From the NCBI GenBank assembly GCA_900550705.1, contig URTG01000035.1, forward strand, positions 1-12,266: 12,266 nucleotides of DNA, written 5' to 3'. The notes under the pieces are model-generated. The model saw nothing but the letters and a program-made list of their open reading frames with translations. It ran no database searches and was not told the origin of the DNA. Each line of letters starts with the position of its first letter. Positions within the stretch are counted from its first letter, which is position 1. A program made the position numbers and the translations under genes. Below are positions 1 to 7,085 of this stretch, piece after piece. The DNA is from an uncultured Eubacteriales bacterium. GTDB lineage: Bacteria; Bacillota; Clostridia; Oscillospirales; Oscillospiraceae.

Positions 1-15
1 ACCCGCCCCTCTCTG

Positions 16-63
16 CTCCCCGCCCGCTGCCGCTCTGCGGTGGTGGGCGGGGAGTTTTTGTTT
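16..63 (+). terminator. Intrinsic terminator of an off-window plus-strand gene
   Basis: The arms CTCCCCGCCC (16-25) and GGGCGGGGAG (45-54) are perfectly complementary. They are followed at once by TTTTTGTTT (55-63). The loop can form an extra CCGC/GCGG stem. The T-run lies on the plus-strand 3' side, so this should end transcription coming from the left of the window. No gene end is visible before it. Confidence 0.85.
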
Positions 64-81
64 CTGTTGCCATATTCTGAC

Positions 82-113
82 TTGATTTTTCTTCTTGCAT
101 AAGATATTATAAT
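82..113 (+). promoter_or_regulatory. Sigma-70 promoter for the DUF234 ATPase gene
   Basis: TTGATT (82-87) and TATTAT (105-110) are separated by exactly 17 bases. An overlapping TATAAT sits at 108-113, which would give a 20-base spacer. Transcription would start near 117-120, about 50 bases before the ATG at 168. The stretch is much more AT-rich than the rest of the window. The start site itself is inferred. Confidence 0.6.
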
Positions 114-135
114 CGTAAGAAAGTAACTTACGATT
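111..135. promoter_or_regulatory. Inverted-repeat operator candidate
   Basis: AATCGTAAG (111-119) and CTTACGATT (127-135) form a perfect 9-bp inverted repeat with a 7-base spacer. It overlaps the -10 region and the likely transcription start of the downstream ATPase gene. That is a classic position for a dimeric repressor site, for example of TetR type. No regulator gene is present in the window, so the cognate protein is unknown. It could also fold as a weak RNA hairpin in the 5' leader. Confidence 0.55.
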
Positions 136-167
136 CAGTTAATTAAAAATTTGAAAAGAGGTGGCAT

Positions 168-1571
168 ATGAGCAAGTTTTATTGCCGCGAAGAAGAACTA
201 AGCAAGCTGAACAAGCGATACGAAAGCGGTCAATTTGAGTGTATTGTTATTTATGGTCGGCGGCGGGTGGGGAAAACAGCTCTGATCAATGAGTTCTGCA
301 AGGATAAACCTACCATTTTCTTTTCTGCATTAAATACGACCGGGAAGGAAAATTTGGAGACACTGTCCAAGGCGATCATGAATTTCGAACGGCCTGATAC
401 GGAGTTTGCTCCGGAGTTCAAATCCTATGATTCTGCCTTAGAGGAACTGACCGCACTGTCAAGCGAGCAGCGGCTCGTATTTGTCATAGACGAGTACCCT
501 TATCTGGCAAAGGCAAAGCCGTCGATTTCTGCAACGCTTCAGCATATCATCGACCATAAGTGGTCCGAATCTAAAATGTATTTGATCCTATGTGGCTCCT
601 CTATGAGCTTTATGGAAAATCAGGTCCTCGGTCAGGAAAGCCCACTGTATGGAAGAAGGACCGGGCAGTTCAAGGTCGAACCTTTGGATTATAAGGAAAC
701 GGCGATCTTTCACCCTGACCTGTCAAATGAGGATAATTCCCTGATCTACGGGATCACGGGTGGGGTTCCTCACTATATCAACAAGCTGGCCGTCGAGGAC
801 AGTCTGGATGAAGCACTTCTGGACAACTTTTTTGACCGATCCAGCTATCTATACGAGGAGCCCGGAAATTTGCTCAAGCAGGAATTGAGAGAGCCCGCTG
901 TTTACAACGCCATTATTAAGGCAATTGCGGAAGGCGCCTCTCGCTTGAATGACATTGCAATGAGAGTAGGGGAAAGCAGCTCGTCCGTCATGAAGTATAT
1001 CAAGACGCTGATCGACCTGGGAATCGTAAAAAAAGAGACACCCATCACCGAGAAACCGGGAAAGAAAACCATTTACTTTTTGGTGGATAACTTTTTTCGC
1101 TTTTGGTACCGTTTCGTGCCGGTCAATGCCAGCTCGATTGATTCAGGACGGATCGCAAAGACCTATCCTCACGCAGTGAAACAGTATCTGTCGGACTATA
1201 TGGGCCTAATTTTTGAAAAGATGTGTCAGGACTATCTGCTTTATTATGCAGAGGATCTGCCCATAGAGCTTTGCGAAATCGGCCAGTGGTGGGGCACCGA
1301 TCCCAAAAAGAAAAAGCAGATACAGATCGATATTGTTGGAACACCTGTAGGAGGCCGGAGTTATATCATCGGCTCCTGCAAATACAGAAATGAAACGATC
1401 GGAATGGATGAGTTGGAGCTGATCCGGGAATATGCTTCCGTATTTGGTAAGGGGGAGCATTATTACTATTATATTTTTTCAAAGGGTGGTTTCACAGACG
1501 GCCTCCTGCAAGCACAAGAGAGCGGCGAAGTATGTTTGGTGAGTCTGGCGGATATGTATCGATCATGTTGA
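168..1571 (+). CDS. AAA-type ATPase with C-terminal DUF234 (nuclease-like) domain
   Basis: Predicted 467-residue cytosolic ATP-binding protein of the ATPase_2/DUF234 family, which includes the Sulfolobus protein Sso1545. The biological role of the family is not established. Visible features in order: a Walker A GRRRVGKT at residues 30-37; a Walker B LVFVIDEY at 103-110 (D108, E109); a sensor-like LILCGSS at 139-145; a winged-helix-like segment around 245-290; and a C-terminal restriction-endonuclease-like core with E350, D388 (QIDIVG) and S403-C-K405. In many family members, as I recall them, the last motif reads E-C-K, so one catalytic acid seems replaced. The ATG is supported by AGAGGTGG just upstream. 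The gene stands alone with its own promoter and is convergent with the V-ATPase operon. It is clearly more AT-rich than its neighbours (22 of 60 bases are G or C in 301-360), which suggests horizontal acquisition. Family call is firm; function is unknown. Confidence 0.88.
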   Translation: MSKFYCREEELSKLNKRYESGQFECIVIYGRRRVGKTALINEFCKDKPTIFFSALNTTGKENLETLSKAIMNFERPDTEFAPEFKSYDSALEELTALSSEQRLVFVIDEYPYLAKAKPSISATLQHIIDHKWSESKMYLILCGSSMSFMENQVLGQESPLYGRRTGQFKVEPLDYKETAIFHPDLSNEDNSLIYGITGGVPHYINKLAVEDSLDEALLDNFFDRSSYLYEEPGNLLKQELREPAVYNAIIKAIAEGASRLNDIAMRVGESSSSVMKYIKTLIDLGIVKKETPITEKPGKKTIYFLVDNFFRFWYRFVPVNASSIDSGRIAKTYPHAVKQYLSDYMGLIFEKMCQDYLLYYAEDLPIELCEIGQWWGTDPKKKKQIQIDIVGTPVGGRSYIIGSCKYRNETIGMDELELIREYASVFGKGEHYYYYIFSKGGFTDGLLQAQESGEVCLVSLADMYRSC

Positions 1572-1606
1572 GTAACAATGGTCACAGGGACGATTCCTCT
1601 GATTAC
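1572..1606. repeat. REP-like hairpin remnant
   Basis: TCACAGGGA (1582-1590) pairs with TTCCTCTGA (1594-1602) around a CGA loop, with one mismatch and one G-T wobble. GTAA (1572-1575) and TTAC (1603-1606) flank it. From memory, this resembles the dispersed GTCACAGGGGACGGTTCC-type palindromes common in clostridial genomes and often linked to REP-associated transposases. No transposase is nearby. The rest of 1607-1696 shows no gene or clear signal. Confidence 0.4.
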
Positions 1607-1696
1607 TTTCTCCGCAAGGCCGCTGAGATCCGGTCTCTGCGCTTTCCTGCGGTGTGCCGAATCGCATTGGACCGATGAGGTCATCAAAATCGCTGC

Positions 1697-1741
1697 AAAA
1701 AATAACCGTACCGTCTCCCCTCTCGGGCAGACGGTACGGTT
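1697..1741 (-). terminator. Intrinsic terminator of the V-ATPase operon
   Basis: On the minus strand, AACCGTACCGTCT (1741-1729) pairs perfectly over 13 bp with AGACGGTACGGTT (1716-1704). The loop contains CCC-GAGA-GGG, which can extend the stem. The T-rich tract ATTTTTT (1703-1697) follows. It begins 11 bases after the ntpD stop. Read the other way it is followed by TTTCTTGTT, so it may also stop the convergent plus-strand ATPase transcript. Confidence 0.93.
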
Positions 1742-1752
1742 TCTTGTTGGGC

Positions 1753-2451
1753 TTAATTCCCTGCGCGCTTGAATTCGTCCAGTGCTTTGGCGTTTTCGGC
1801 GCGTTTTTCTTCGATGGCGTCTTTCAACAGCATATCCTTCACCTTCATCAGGCGGATGGTGTTGGCGCGCTCGTTTTCGTCCAGCTTCATGGTGATATAC
1901 TTGATGCTCTCCTGCATACCGGGGATCTTGACGTATTCCAGGGCGTTGACCCGGCGGCGGGTCTTTTCGATCTCCTCGGCCAGGAGCTGGCTGGTTTTTT
2001 CCACCTCGGCCAGCTTGAGCATATCCTGAAACACCTGAGACATGGCGTCCACCGCGTCGTCCAGCTCGCCGCTGGTCTGGGCGAAGCCGTAGGGGTAGAT
2101 CTCCCCCGCCTCCTGGCTGTTGGTGTGGAACTGGTAGCGGGGCACGTCCACGGACATGACGTTTTCAAAGGTCATGTCCAGCTCCACGCTCTGCTTGGGG
2201 TAGCACAGGGCCTGCTCCAGCATTTCGGGGGACATGAGGGCGGCGGCCACCGTAAAGGAGCCGTGGGCACGCATGAGGCCCTCCTCCACCCGCTTCCGCA
2301 GGGCGCGGTTCTCCCGGACCACGTCCATGAACTGCTTCATCAGCTCATCCCGCTTGTCCTTGAGCAGCTTGTGGCCCCGCTGGGCGGTTTTCAGCCGGCC
2401 CTTCAGCCGGGTCAGCTCCATTCTGGTGGGGTTGATGGTCGTGGAAGGCAT
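1753..2451 (-). CDS. ntpD: V-type ATPase subunit D (central rotor stalk)
   Basis: Predicted 232-residue subunit D, the coiled-coil axle that turns inside the A3B3 hexamer and couples catalysis to the membrane ring. The N-terminus carries the family pattern with PTRMELTRLKGRL at residues 8-20 followed by a long charged helix. A second long helix lies near 165-225, giving the expected antiparallel coiled coil. Length is in the family range, slightly long because of the C-terminal tail. The ATG has a very strong site, AAGGAGG followed by ATCACC. It lies 12 bases after the ntpB stop, is the last gene of the operon, and is followed directly by a terminator. The ntpH and ntpJ genes that follow ntpD in E. 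hirae are absent. Confidence 0.96.
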   Translation of the reverse strand: MPSTTINPTRMELTRLKGRLKTAQRGHKLLKDKRDELMKQFMDVVRENRALRKRVEEGLMRAHGSFTVAAALMSPEMLEQALCYPKQSVELDMTFENVMSVDVPRYQFHTNSQEAGEIYPYGFAQTSGELDDAVDAMSQVFQDMLKLAEVEKTSQLLAEEIEKTRRRVNALEYVKIPGMQESIKYITMKLDENERANTIRLMKVKDMLLKDAIEEKRAENAKALDEFKRAGN

Positions 2452-2463
2452 GGTGATCCCTCC

Positions 2464-3840
2464 TTAATCCTTCTTGGGCAGATATTTGTCGATCAGCTCC
2501 GGCTTGATGCGCTTGAGCTCGCTGCGGGGCAGGATGCTCAGCAGCTCCCAGCCCAGGTCCAGGGTCTCCTGGATGGAGCGGTTCTCGTCGGTGCCCTGGG
2601 AGACATAGCGCTTTTCAAACTCGTCGGCAAACTTGGCGTACAGCAGGTCGGTGGGGCTGAGGGCCGCCTCGCCCAGGATGGACATCAGCTCCTTGTTCTC
2701 CTTGCCGGTGGCGTAGGCCGCAAAGAGCTGGTTCATGGTTCCGGAGTGGTCCTCCCGGGTCTTGCCCTCGCCGGTGCCCTTGTCCTTCAGACGGGACAGA
2801 GAGGGCAGCACATCCACCGGGGGATTGATGCCCTTGCGGTACAGCTCCCGGGACAGGATGATCTGCCCCTCGGTGATGTAGCCGGTCAGGTCGGGGATGG
2901 GGTGGGTCTTGTCGTCCTCGGGCATGGTCAGGATGGGGATCATGGTGATGGACCCCTCCTTGCCCACCTGGCGGCCGGCGCGCTCGTACATGGTGGCCAG
3001 GTCGGTATACAGATAGCCGGGGTAGCCGCGGCGGCCGGGGACCTCCTTCTTGGCGGCGGAGATCTCCCGCAGGGCCTCGGCATAGTTGGTGATGTCCGTC
3101 AGGATGACCAGAACGTGCATCCCCTTCTCAAAGGCCAGGTATTCCGCGGCGGTCAGGGCCATACGGGGGGTGGCGATACGCTCCACGGCGGGGTCGTTGG
3201 CCAGGTTGGTGAACAGCACGGTGCGGTCGATGGCGCCGGTGCGCTTGAACTCGTTGACGAAGAACTCCGACTCCTCAAAGGTGATGCCGATGGCGGCGAA
3301 GACCACGGCGAAGTTGGACGCGCCGTCCAGCACCTTGGCCTGGCGGGCGATCTGGGCGGCCAGGGCCGCGTGGGGCAGGCCGGAGCCGGAGAAGATGGGC
3401 AGCTTCTGCCCGCGGACCAGGGTGTTCAGTCCGTCGATGGTAGAGATACCCGTCTGGATAAACTCGTTGGGGTAGTTCCGGGCGGCGGGGTTCATGGCCA
3501 GACCGTTGATGTCCCGGTACTCGTCGGCCAGGATGGCGGGGCCGCCGTCGATGGGCTGACCCATGCCGTTGAACACCCGGCCCAGCATATCGCCGGACAC
3601 CGCCAGCTGAAGGGGGTGGCCCAAAAAGCGGATCTTGGACTCCGCCAGATTGATCCCGGCAGAGGACTCAAACAGCTGGACCACGGCGGAATCGCCGTTG
3701 ACCTCCAGCACCTTGCAGCGGCGGACCGTGCCGTCGGTAAGCTCGATCTCGGCCAGCTCGTCGTAGGTGACGCCCTGCACATGGTCTACCACCATCAGAG
3801 GGCCTGAGATCTCGCGGATGGTTTTATATTCCCGAATCAC
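2464..3840 (-). CDS. ntpB: V-type ATPase subunit B (non-catalytic nucleotide-site subunit)
   Basis: Predicted 458-residue B subunit, which alternates with A in the cytosolic A3B3 head and supplies residues to the catalytic interface. It has the beta-barrel N-terminus (IREISGPLMVVDHVQGVTYDE), then PIFSGSGLPH in place of a true P-loop, as expected for B subunits. The LSRLKDKGTGEGKTREDH segment near the C-terminal third contains the conserved interface arginine region. Length is typical. The start is GTG at 3840, in a GTGA overlap with the ntpA stop, so the two genes are translationally coupled. AAAGGAGAGG lies 7 bases upstream inside the end of ntpA. Confidence 0.97.
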   Translation of the reverse strand: MIREYKTIREISGPLMVVDHVQGVTYDELAEIELTDGTVRRCKVLEVNGDSAVVQLFESSAGINLAESKIRFLGHPLQLAVSGDMLGRVFNGMGQPIDGGPAILADEYRDINGLAMNPAARNYPNEFIQTGISTIDGLNTLVRGQKLPIFSGSGLPHAALAAQIARQAKVLDGASNFAVVFAAIGITFEESEFFVNEFKRTGAIDRTVLFTNLANDPAVERIATPRMALTAAEYLAFEKGMHVLVILTDITNYAEALREISAAKKEVPGRRGYPGYLYTDLATMYERAGRQVGKEGSITMIPILTMPEDDKTHPIPDLTGYITEGQIILSRELYRKGINPPVDVLPSLSRLKDKGTGEGKTREDHSGTMNQLFAAYATGKENKELMSILGEAALSPTDLLYAKFADEFEKRYVSQGTDENRSIQETLDLGWELLSILPRSELKRIKPELIDKYLPKKD

Positions 3841-5612
3841 TGGTCAGCCTCTCCTTTCTCGGCAATCGCGCTGATCTGCTGCTCCATCTCCTCCAGCAGG
3901 GCGGCGTACTGCGCCTTGTACTGGTCGGCGGGGACGGATTTGGCCCGGCCGATGCCCTCCCGGGCGGGGATGGTGAACAGGGCGTCCAGCGCCCCGCCCC
4001 GCTGGGCGGCGGCGCGGCACTGCTGGTCGTACTGGCGGATCATGGCCAGCATCCGCTCCTGGCGGTCATACTCCGAATAGGAGTCGATGTCCACAAAGGA
4101 GTTCTGCTGCAAGAAGTCCTCGCGGACCATCTTGGCCACCTCCAGGGTGATCTGGTCCTTGGCGGACAGAGAGTCCTTGCCCACCAGCTGCACGATCTCG
4201 TTCAGGCTGGCCTCCTCCTGGAGGACGGACATGGCCCACTCCCGGTTCTGGAGGAACTGCTTGCCCAGGTGCTCGTCATACCAGGGCTTCAGGGCATCCA
4301 GATACAGGGAATAGGAGTTCAGCCAGTTGATGGCCGGGAAGTGGCGGCGATAGGCCAGGGAGGCGTCCAGCGCCCAGAAGACCTTGACGATCCGCATGGT
4401 GGCCTGGGAGACGGGCTCCGACAGGTCGCCGCCGGGAGGGGACACCGCACCTACGGCGGTCAGGCTGCCCCGGCGGTCCTCCTCAGACCCGATGCAGGAC
4501 ACGGAGCCGGCCCGCTCGTAGAACTGGGCCAGACGGGAGGACAGATAGGCGGGGTAGCCCTCCTCGCCGGGCATCTCCTCCAGACGGCCGGACATCTCAC
4601 GCAGGGCCTCGGCCCAGCGGGAGGTGGAGTCGGCAATGACGGCCACGGCGTAGCCCATGTCACGGAAATACTCTGCAATGGTGATGCCGGTGTAGATAGA
4701 CGCCTCTCGGGCGGCCACGGGCATATCGGAGGTATTGGCGATGAGCACCGTCCGCTTCATCAGGGACTCGCCGGTCCGGGGGTCCACCAGCTCGGGGAAT
4801 TCCCGGAGTACGTCGGTCATCTCGTTGCCCCGCTCGCCGCAGCCGATGTAGACCACCAGGTCCACGTCGGACCACTTGGCCAGGGCGTGCTGCATCACGG
4901 TCTTGCCCGAGCCGAAGGGGCCGGGGATGGCCGCCGTGCCGCCCTTGGCCACGGGGAAGAAGGTGTCTACGATCCGCTGGCCGGACTGGAGGGGCACCAC
5001 GGGGGAATACTTGTGCTTGTAGGGCCGGCCCACACGGACGGGCCACTTCTGCATCATGGACAGCTCCACCCGGGAGCCGTCCTCCTGCTCCAGAACGGCC
5101 ACCGTCTCGGTGACGGTGAAGGAGCCGGACTGGATGGACACGAGCTTGCCCTTCATCTTCGGGGGGACCATGATCTTGTGGAGAATGGAGGCAGTCTCCT
5201 GCACGGTGCCCAGAATGTCGCCGCCGACGACCTGGGCGCCGGGCTCTGCGGTGGCGGTGAAGTCCCACTTCTTCTCCCGGTCCAGGGCGGGGACCTCCAC
5301 GCCGCGGGGCAGATTGTTGCCCTGCACCTTCTCCATAATGACCTCCAGCGGGCGCTGGATGCCGTCGTAAATATTTTCCACCAGGCCGGGACCCAGCTCC
5401 ACGCTCAGGGGCGCGCCGGTGGTGACCACCTCGGCCCCGGGACCCAGGCCGGAGGTCTCCTCATAGACCTGGATGGAGGCGGAGTCGCCGGTCATGTTCA
5501 GGATCTCGCCGATCAGGCCCTGCTCGCCCACGCGGACAACGTCGGCCATGTTCGCCTCCCCCATGCCGGTGGCCACCACCAGCGGGCCGGAGACCTTTAC
5601 GATCTTTCCCAT
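3837..5612 (-). CDS. ntpA: V-type ATPase subunit A (catalytic)
   Basis: Predicted 591-residue catalytic A subunit, which hydrolyses or makes ATP in the A3B3 head. The Walker A is GPFGSGKT at residues 231-238. The catalytic glutamate is E260 in IGCGERGNE, and the IADSTSRWAEALRE motif is near 326-339. The large non-homologous insertion typical of A subunits, absent from B and F-type beta, occupies roughly 110-200. Length matches the family. The ATG at 5612 is preceded by AGAAGG at about 10 bases. Upstream is an 81-base spacer with two strong hairpins, unusual in this compact operon. Downstream it overlaps ntpB by 4 bases. Confidence 0.97.
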   Translation of the reverse strand: MGKIVKVSGPLVVATGMGEANMADVVRVGEQGLIGEILNMTGDSASIQVYEETSGLGPGAEVVTTGAPLSVELGPGLVENIYDGIQRPLEVIMEKVQGNNLPRGVEVPALDREKKWDFTATAEPGAQVVGGDILGTVQETASILHKIMVPPKMKGKLVSIQSGSFTVTETVAVLEQEDGSRVELSMMQKWPVRVGRPYKHKYSPVVPLQSGQRIVDTFFPVAKGGTAAIPGPFGSGKTVMQHALAKWSDVDLVVYIGCGERGNEMTDVLREFPELVDPRTGESLMKRTVLIANTSDMPVAAREASIYTGITIAEYFRDMGYAVAVIADSTSRWAEALREMSGRLEEMPGEEGYPAYLSSRLAQFYERAGSVSCIGSEEDRRGSLTAVGAVSPPGGDLSEPVSQATMRIVKVFWALDASLAYRRHFPAINWLNSYSLYLDALKPWYDEHLGKQFLQNREWAMSVLQEEASLNEIVQLVGKDSLSAKDQITLEVAKMVREDFLQQNSFVDIDSYSEYDRQERMLAMIRQYDQQCRAAAQRGGALDALFTIPAREGIGRAKSVPADQYKAQYAALLEEMEQQISAIAEKGEADQ

Positions 5613-5636
5613 AGGCTAAAAACCTTCTTTCTTCCC

Positions 5637-5684
5637 GGCGCGGCGGGTCTGCCCTGCCGCGCCTGCGTTCACCGCCCGCAGGCG
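5637..5684 (-). promoter_or_regulatory. Two overlapping GC-rich hairpins in the ntpG-ntpA spacer
   Basis: First hairpin: the 8-bp arms CGCCTGCG (5660-5667) and CGCAGGCG (5677-5684) are perfect. Second: GGCGCGGC (5637-5644) and GCCGCGCC (5656-5663) are perfect, extended by GGG/CCC with one bulged base. The two share 5660-5663, so they cannot both form fully. No T-run follows directly in the minus direction, so this is not a standard terminator. It may be an mRNA processing or stability element, or a leaky attenuator, ahead of ntpA. Confidence 0.5.
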
Positions 5685-5693
5685 GGAATGTTC

Positions 5694-6002
5694 TTACAAA
5701 ATATCCGCACCCACGGCGCGCTCCACGGCGTTTGTCACGTTGGCCATGCCAATGCCCAGAGAGCCCTCCTTGCCGGGGATGAGAATGATGGCGGGGGTCA
5801 GCGCGTCTTTATACCGGGCGATGTCCTGGCCCAGCTTGGCCGCCAGCTGCTCCGTTATGTAGATAATGGCGTAATTCTCCTTGGCCATGCGGTGCAGGGC
5901 CTCGTGGCCCTCCTCCGGGCCGGACACGGGGCACACCTCCAGGCCCAGGGCCTGAAAGCCCAGGACGCTGTCCGCATCGCCCATCACTGCAATCTTATAC
6001 AT
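5694..6002 (-). CDS. ntpG: V-type ATPase subunit F
   Basis: Predicted 102-residue subunit F (called NtpG in E. hirae, AtpF in archaeal-style naming). This small Rossmann-like protein binds the D axle and helps regulate the rotor. The N-terminal strand-turn YKIAVMGDADSVLGFQALG and the YAIIYITEQLAAKL segment are typical. The length is right for the family. The ATG lies 12 bases after the ntpC stop, with AAGGGGG about 7 bases upstream. It is the last gene before the hairpin-bearing spacer that precedes ntpA. Confidence 0.94.
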   Translation of the reverse strand: MYKIAVMGDADSVLGFQALGLEVCPVSGPEEGHEALHRMAKENYAIIYITEQLAAKLGQDIARYKDALTPAIILIPGKEGSLGIGMANVTNAVERAVGADIL

Positions 6003-6014
6003 TGGTCCGCCCCC

Positions 6015-6998
6015 TTACACATAGGTATCCCGGAGCCGTGCGCGGATCACGTCGCCGTCCAACCCCGCAGCCCGGCCGGCAAAGATGGAGCGGATGGCGG
6101 TCAGCTCCGCCTCCCGAGCGTAGAGGTAGCCCACCAGGGTCTGCTCCCCGAAGGGGGTCCGCCGGGCGGCGGACAGGTAGGCGTTCACCGCGTTGTCGCA
6201 CTCCCGCTCAAAGGCGGTCATGGCTCCGCTGCCCGACTGGGCCAGCTTGGCCCCCAGCTCCGCCGCCTGGGCCAGGGGGCCGGAGCGGAACGCCTCCGCC
6301 AGTCCCTCGCCCCGGGCGTTGAGCAGCGTCTGCTCCGACACATTGCCCCCGGGCAGCAGCACCTGGCGGAGGAAGTCTCCCTCCCGGCCCATCCGGGCCA
6401 CCCGAACGGCGGCCCGCAGGTTGGCCACGTCCACCTGGAGGCGGACATAGCCCGCGATAAAGCCGCTGCCCAGTGCCCGGGCCAGGTCGGCCATCTCCTG
6501 ATAGCAGGCCCGGTCCAGCAGCAGGTCCATGCGCTGGGGGTCGTGGTCCTCCTTCAGCCCGTCCCACGCCTGGGACATGGCCCGGCGGAAGCGCTCGCTG
6601 CATCCCTGCAGCTCCCCCCGCCGCCAGCCGTCCAGAAGGGTCTGGGCGTCGTACCGGCCCCCGGCCAGGAGCATCCGCTCCGGGCTGAGGCTCCGGGCCT
6701 GGGCCTTCAGGATGGCCTTTGCATTGTGATAATCATATTTGATCTGAAACAGCTCCACCAGCTTGGGGTCGGGGGCGGCGCGCTCTAGGTCGCGGAACAC
6801 CTCCGCCCGGGCCTGGGCCAGAGTCTGGTCCAGAGAGCCGTTCTCCGGATAGCCACACTCCGTCAGCACCTTCATGGCTTCGCTGTTGTCCCGGGCGTCG
6901 ATCATGCGGTCCATGCGCTCCCGGGTCAGCAGCCGGTTTTCCATCGCCCGAATGCGGGCGGAAATGGCCAGATAATCGGTATCCTTCCGGTGGGTCAA
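6015..6998 (-). CDS. ntpC: V-type ATPase subunit C (d-type, rotor-ring adaptor)
   Basis: Predicted 327-residue subunit C (equivalent to eukaryotic d), the funnel-shaped helical protein that seats the D/F axle on the K ring. The N-terminal DYLAISARIRAMENRLL and central IKYDYHNAKAILKA motifs are characteristic. Length is typical. The start is TTG at 6998: AGGAGG lies 6 bases upstream and the next ATG is 18 codons in, after conserved sequence. The gene is preceded by an 87-base spacer with two hairpins, the second ending 2 bases before the Shine-Dalgarno. One C subunit is needed per complex, so the weak start codon and structured leader could lower its output; this is inference. Confidence 0.94.
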   Translation of the reverse strand: MTHRKDTDYLAISARIRAMENRLLTRERMDRMIDARDNSEAMKVLTECGYPENGSLDQTLAQARAEVFRDLERAAPDPKLVELFQIKYDYHNAKAILKAQARSLSPERMLLAGGRYDAQTLLDGWRRGELQGCSERFRRAMSQAWDGLKEDHDPQRMDLLLDRACYQEMADLARALGSGFIAGYVRLQVDVANLRAAVRVARMGREGDFLRQVLLPGGNVSEQTLLNARGEGLAEAFRSGPLAQAAELGAKLAQSGSGAMTAFERECDNAVNAYLSAARRTPFGEQTLVGYLYAREAELTAIRSIFAGRAAGLDGDVIRARLRDTYV

Positions 6999-7012
6999 GT
7001 TATCCCTCCTCT

Positions 7013-7079
7013 CCGCCGCCGCCCTTGTCTACGGGCCGCGGCGGTCCAGCCGGCGGGGGAGCGGGAACGCTCCCCCGCC
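7013..7079 (-). promoter_or_regulatory. Two tandem GC-rich hairpins in the ntpE-ntpC spacer
   Basis: Hairpin 1: a perfect 12-bp stem of GGCGGGGGAGCG (7052-7063) with CGCTCCCCCGCC (7068-7079) and a 4-base loop. Hairpin 2: CCGCCGC (7013-7019) with GCGGCGG (7038-7044), then one mismatch and 4 more pairs (7021-7024 with 7033-7036), leaving an 8-base loop. Hairpin 2 abuts the ntpC Shine-Dalgarno. In the minus direction no T-run follows either hairpin. On the plus strand hairpin 1 is followed by CTTTT, so it could act as a terminator for antisense RNA. Confidence 0.55.
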
Positions 7080-7085
7080 CTTTTC

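Noticed and set aside
1654..3807. 717-codon plus-strand open frame opposite ntpD and ntpB
   Set aside because: It lies antisense to two unmistakable genes; its His/Gly/Val/Leu-rich composition and lack of motifs fit a GC-driven shadow frame.
4269..6788. 839-codon plus-strand open frame opposite ntpA, ntpG and ntpC
   Set aside because: Antisense to three conserved genes, crosses their spacers, low-complexity Gly/His/Gln composition, no family resemblance.
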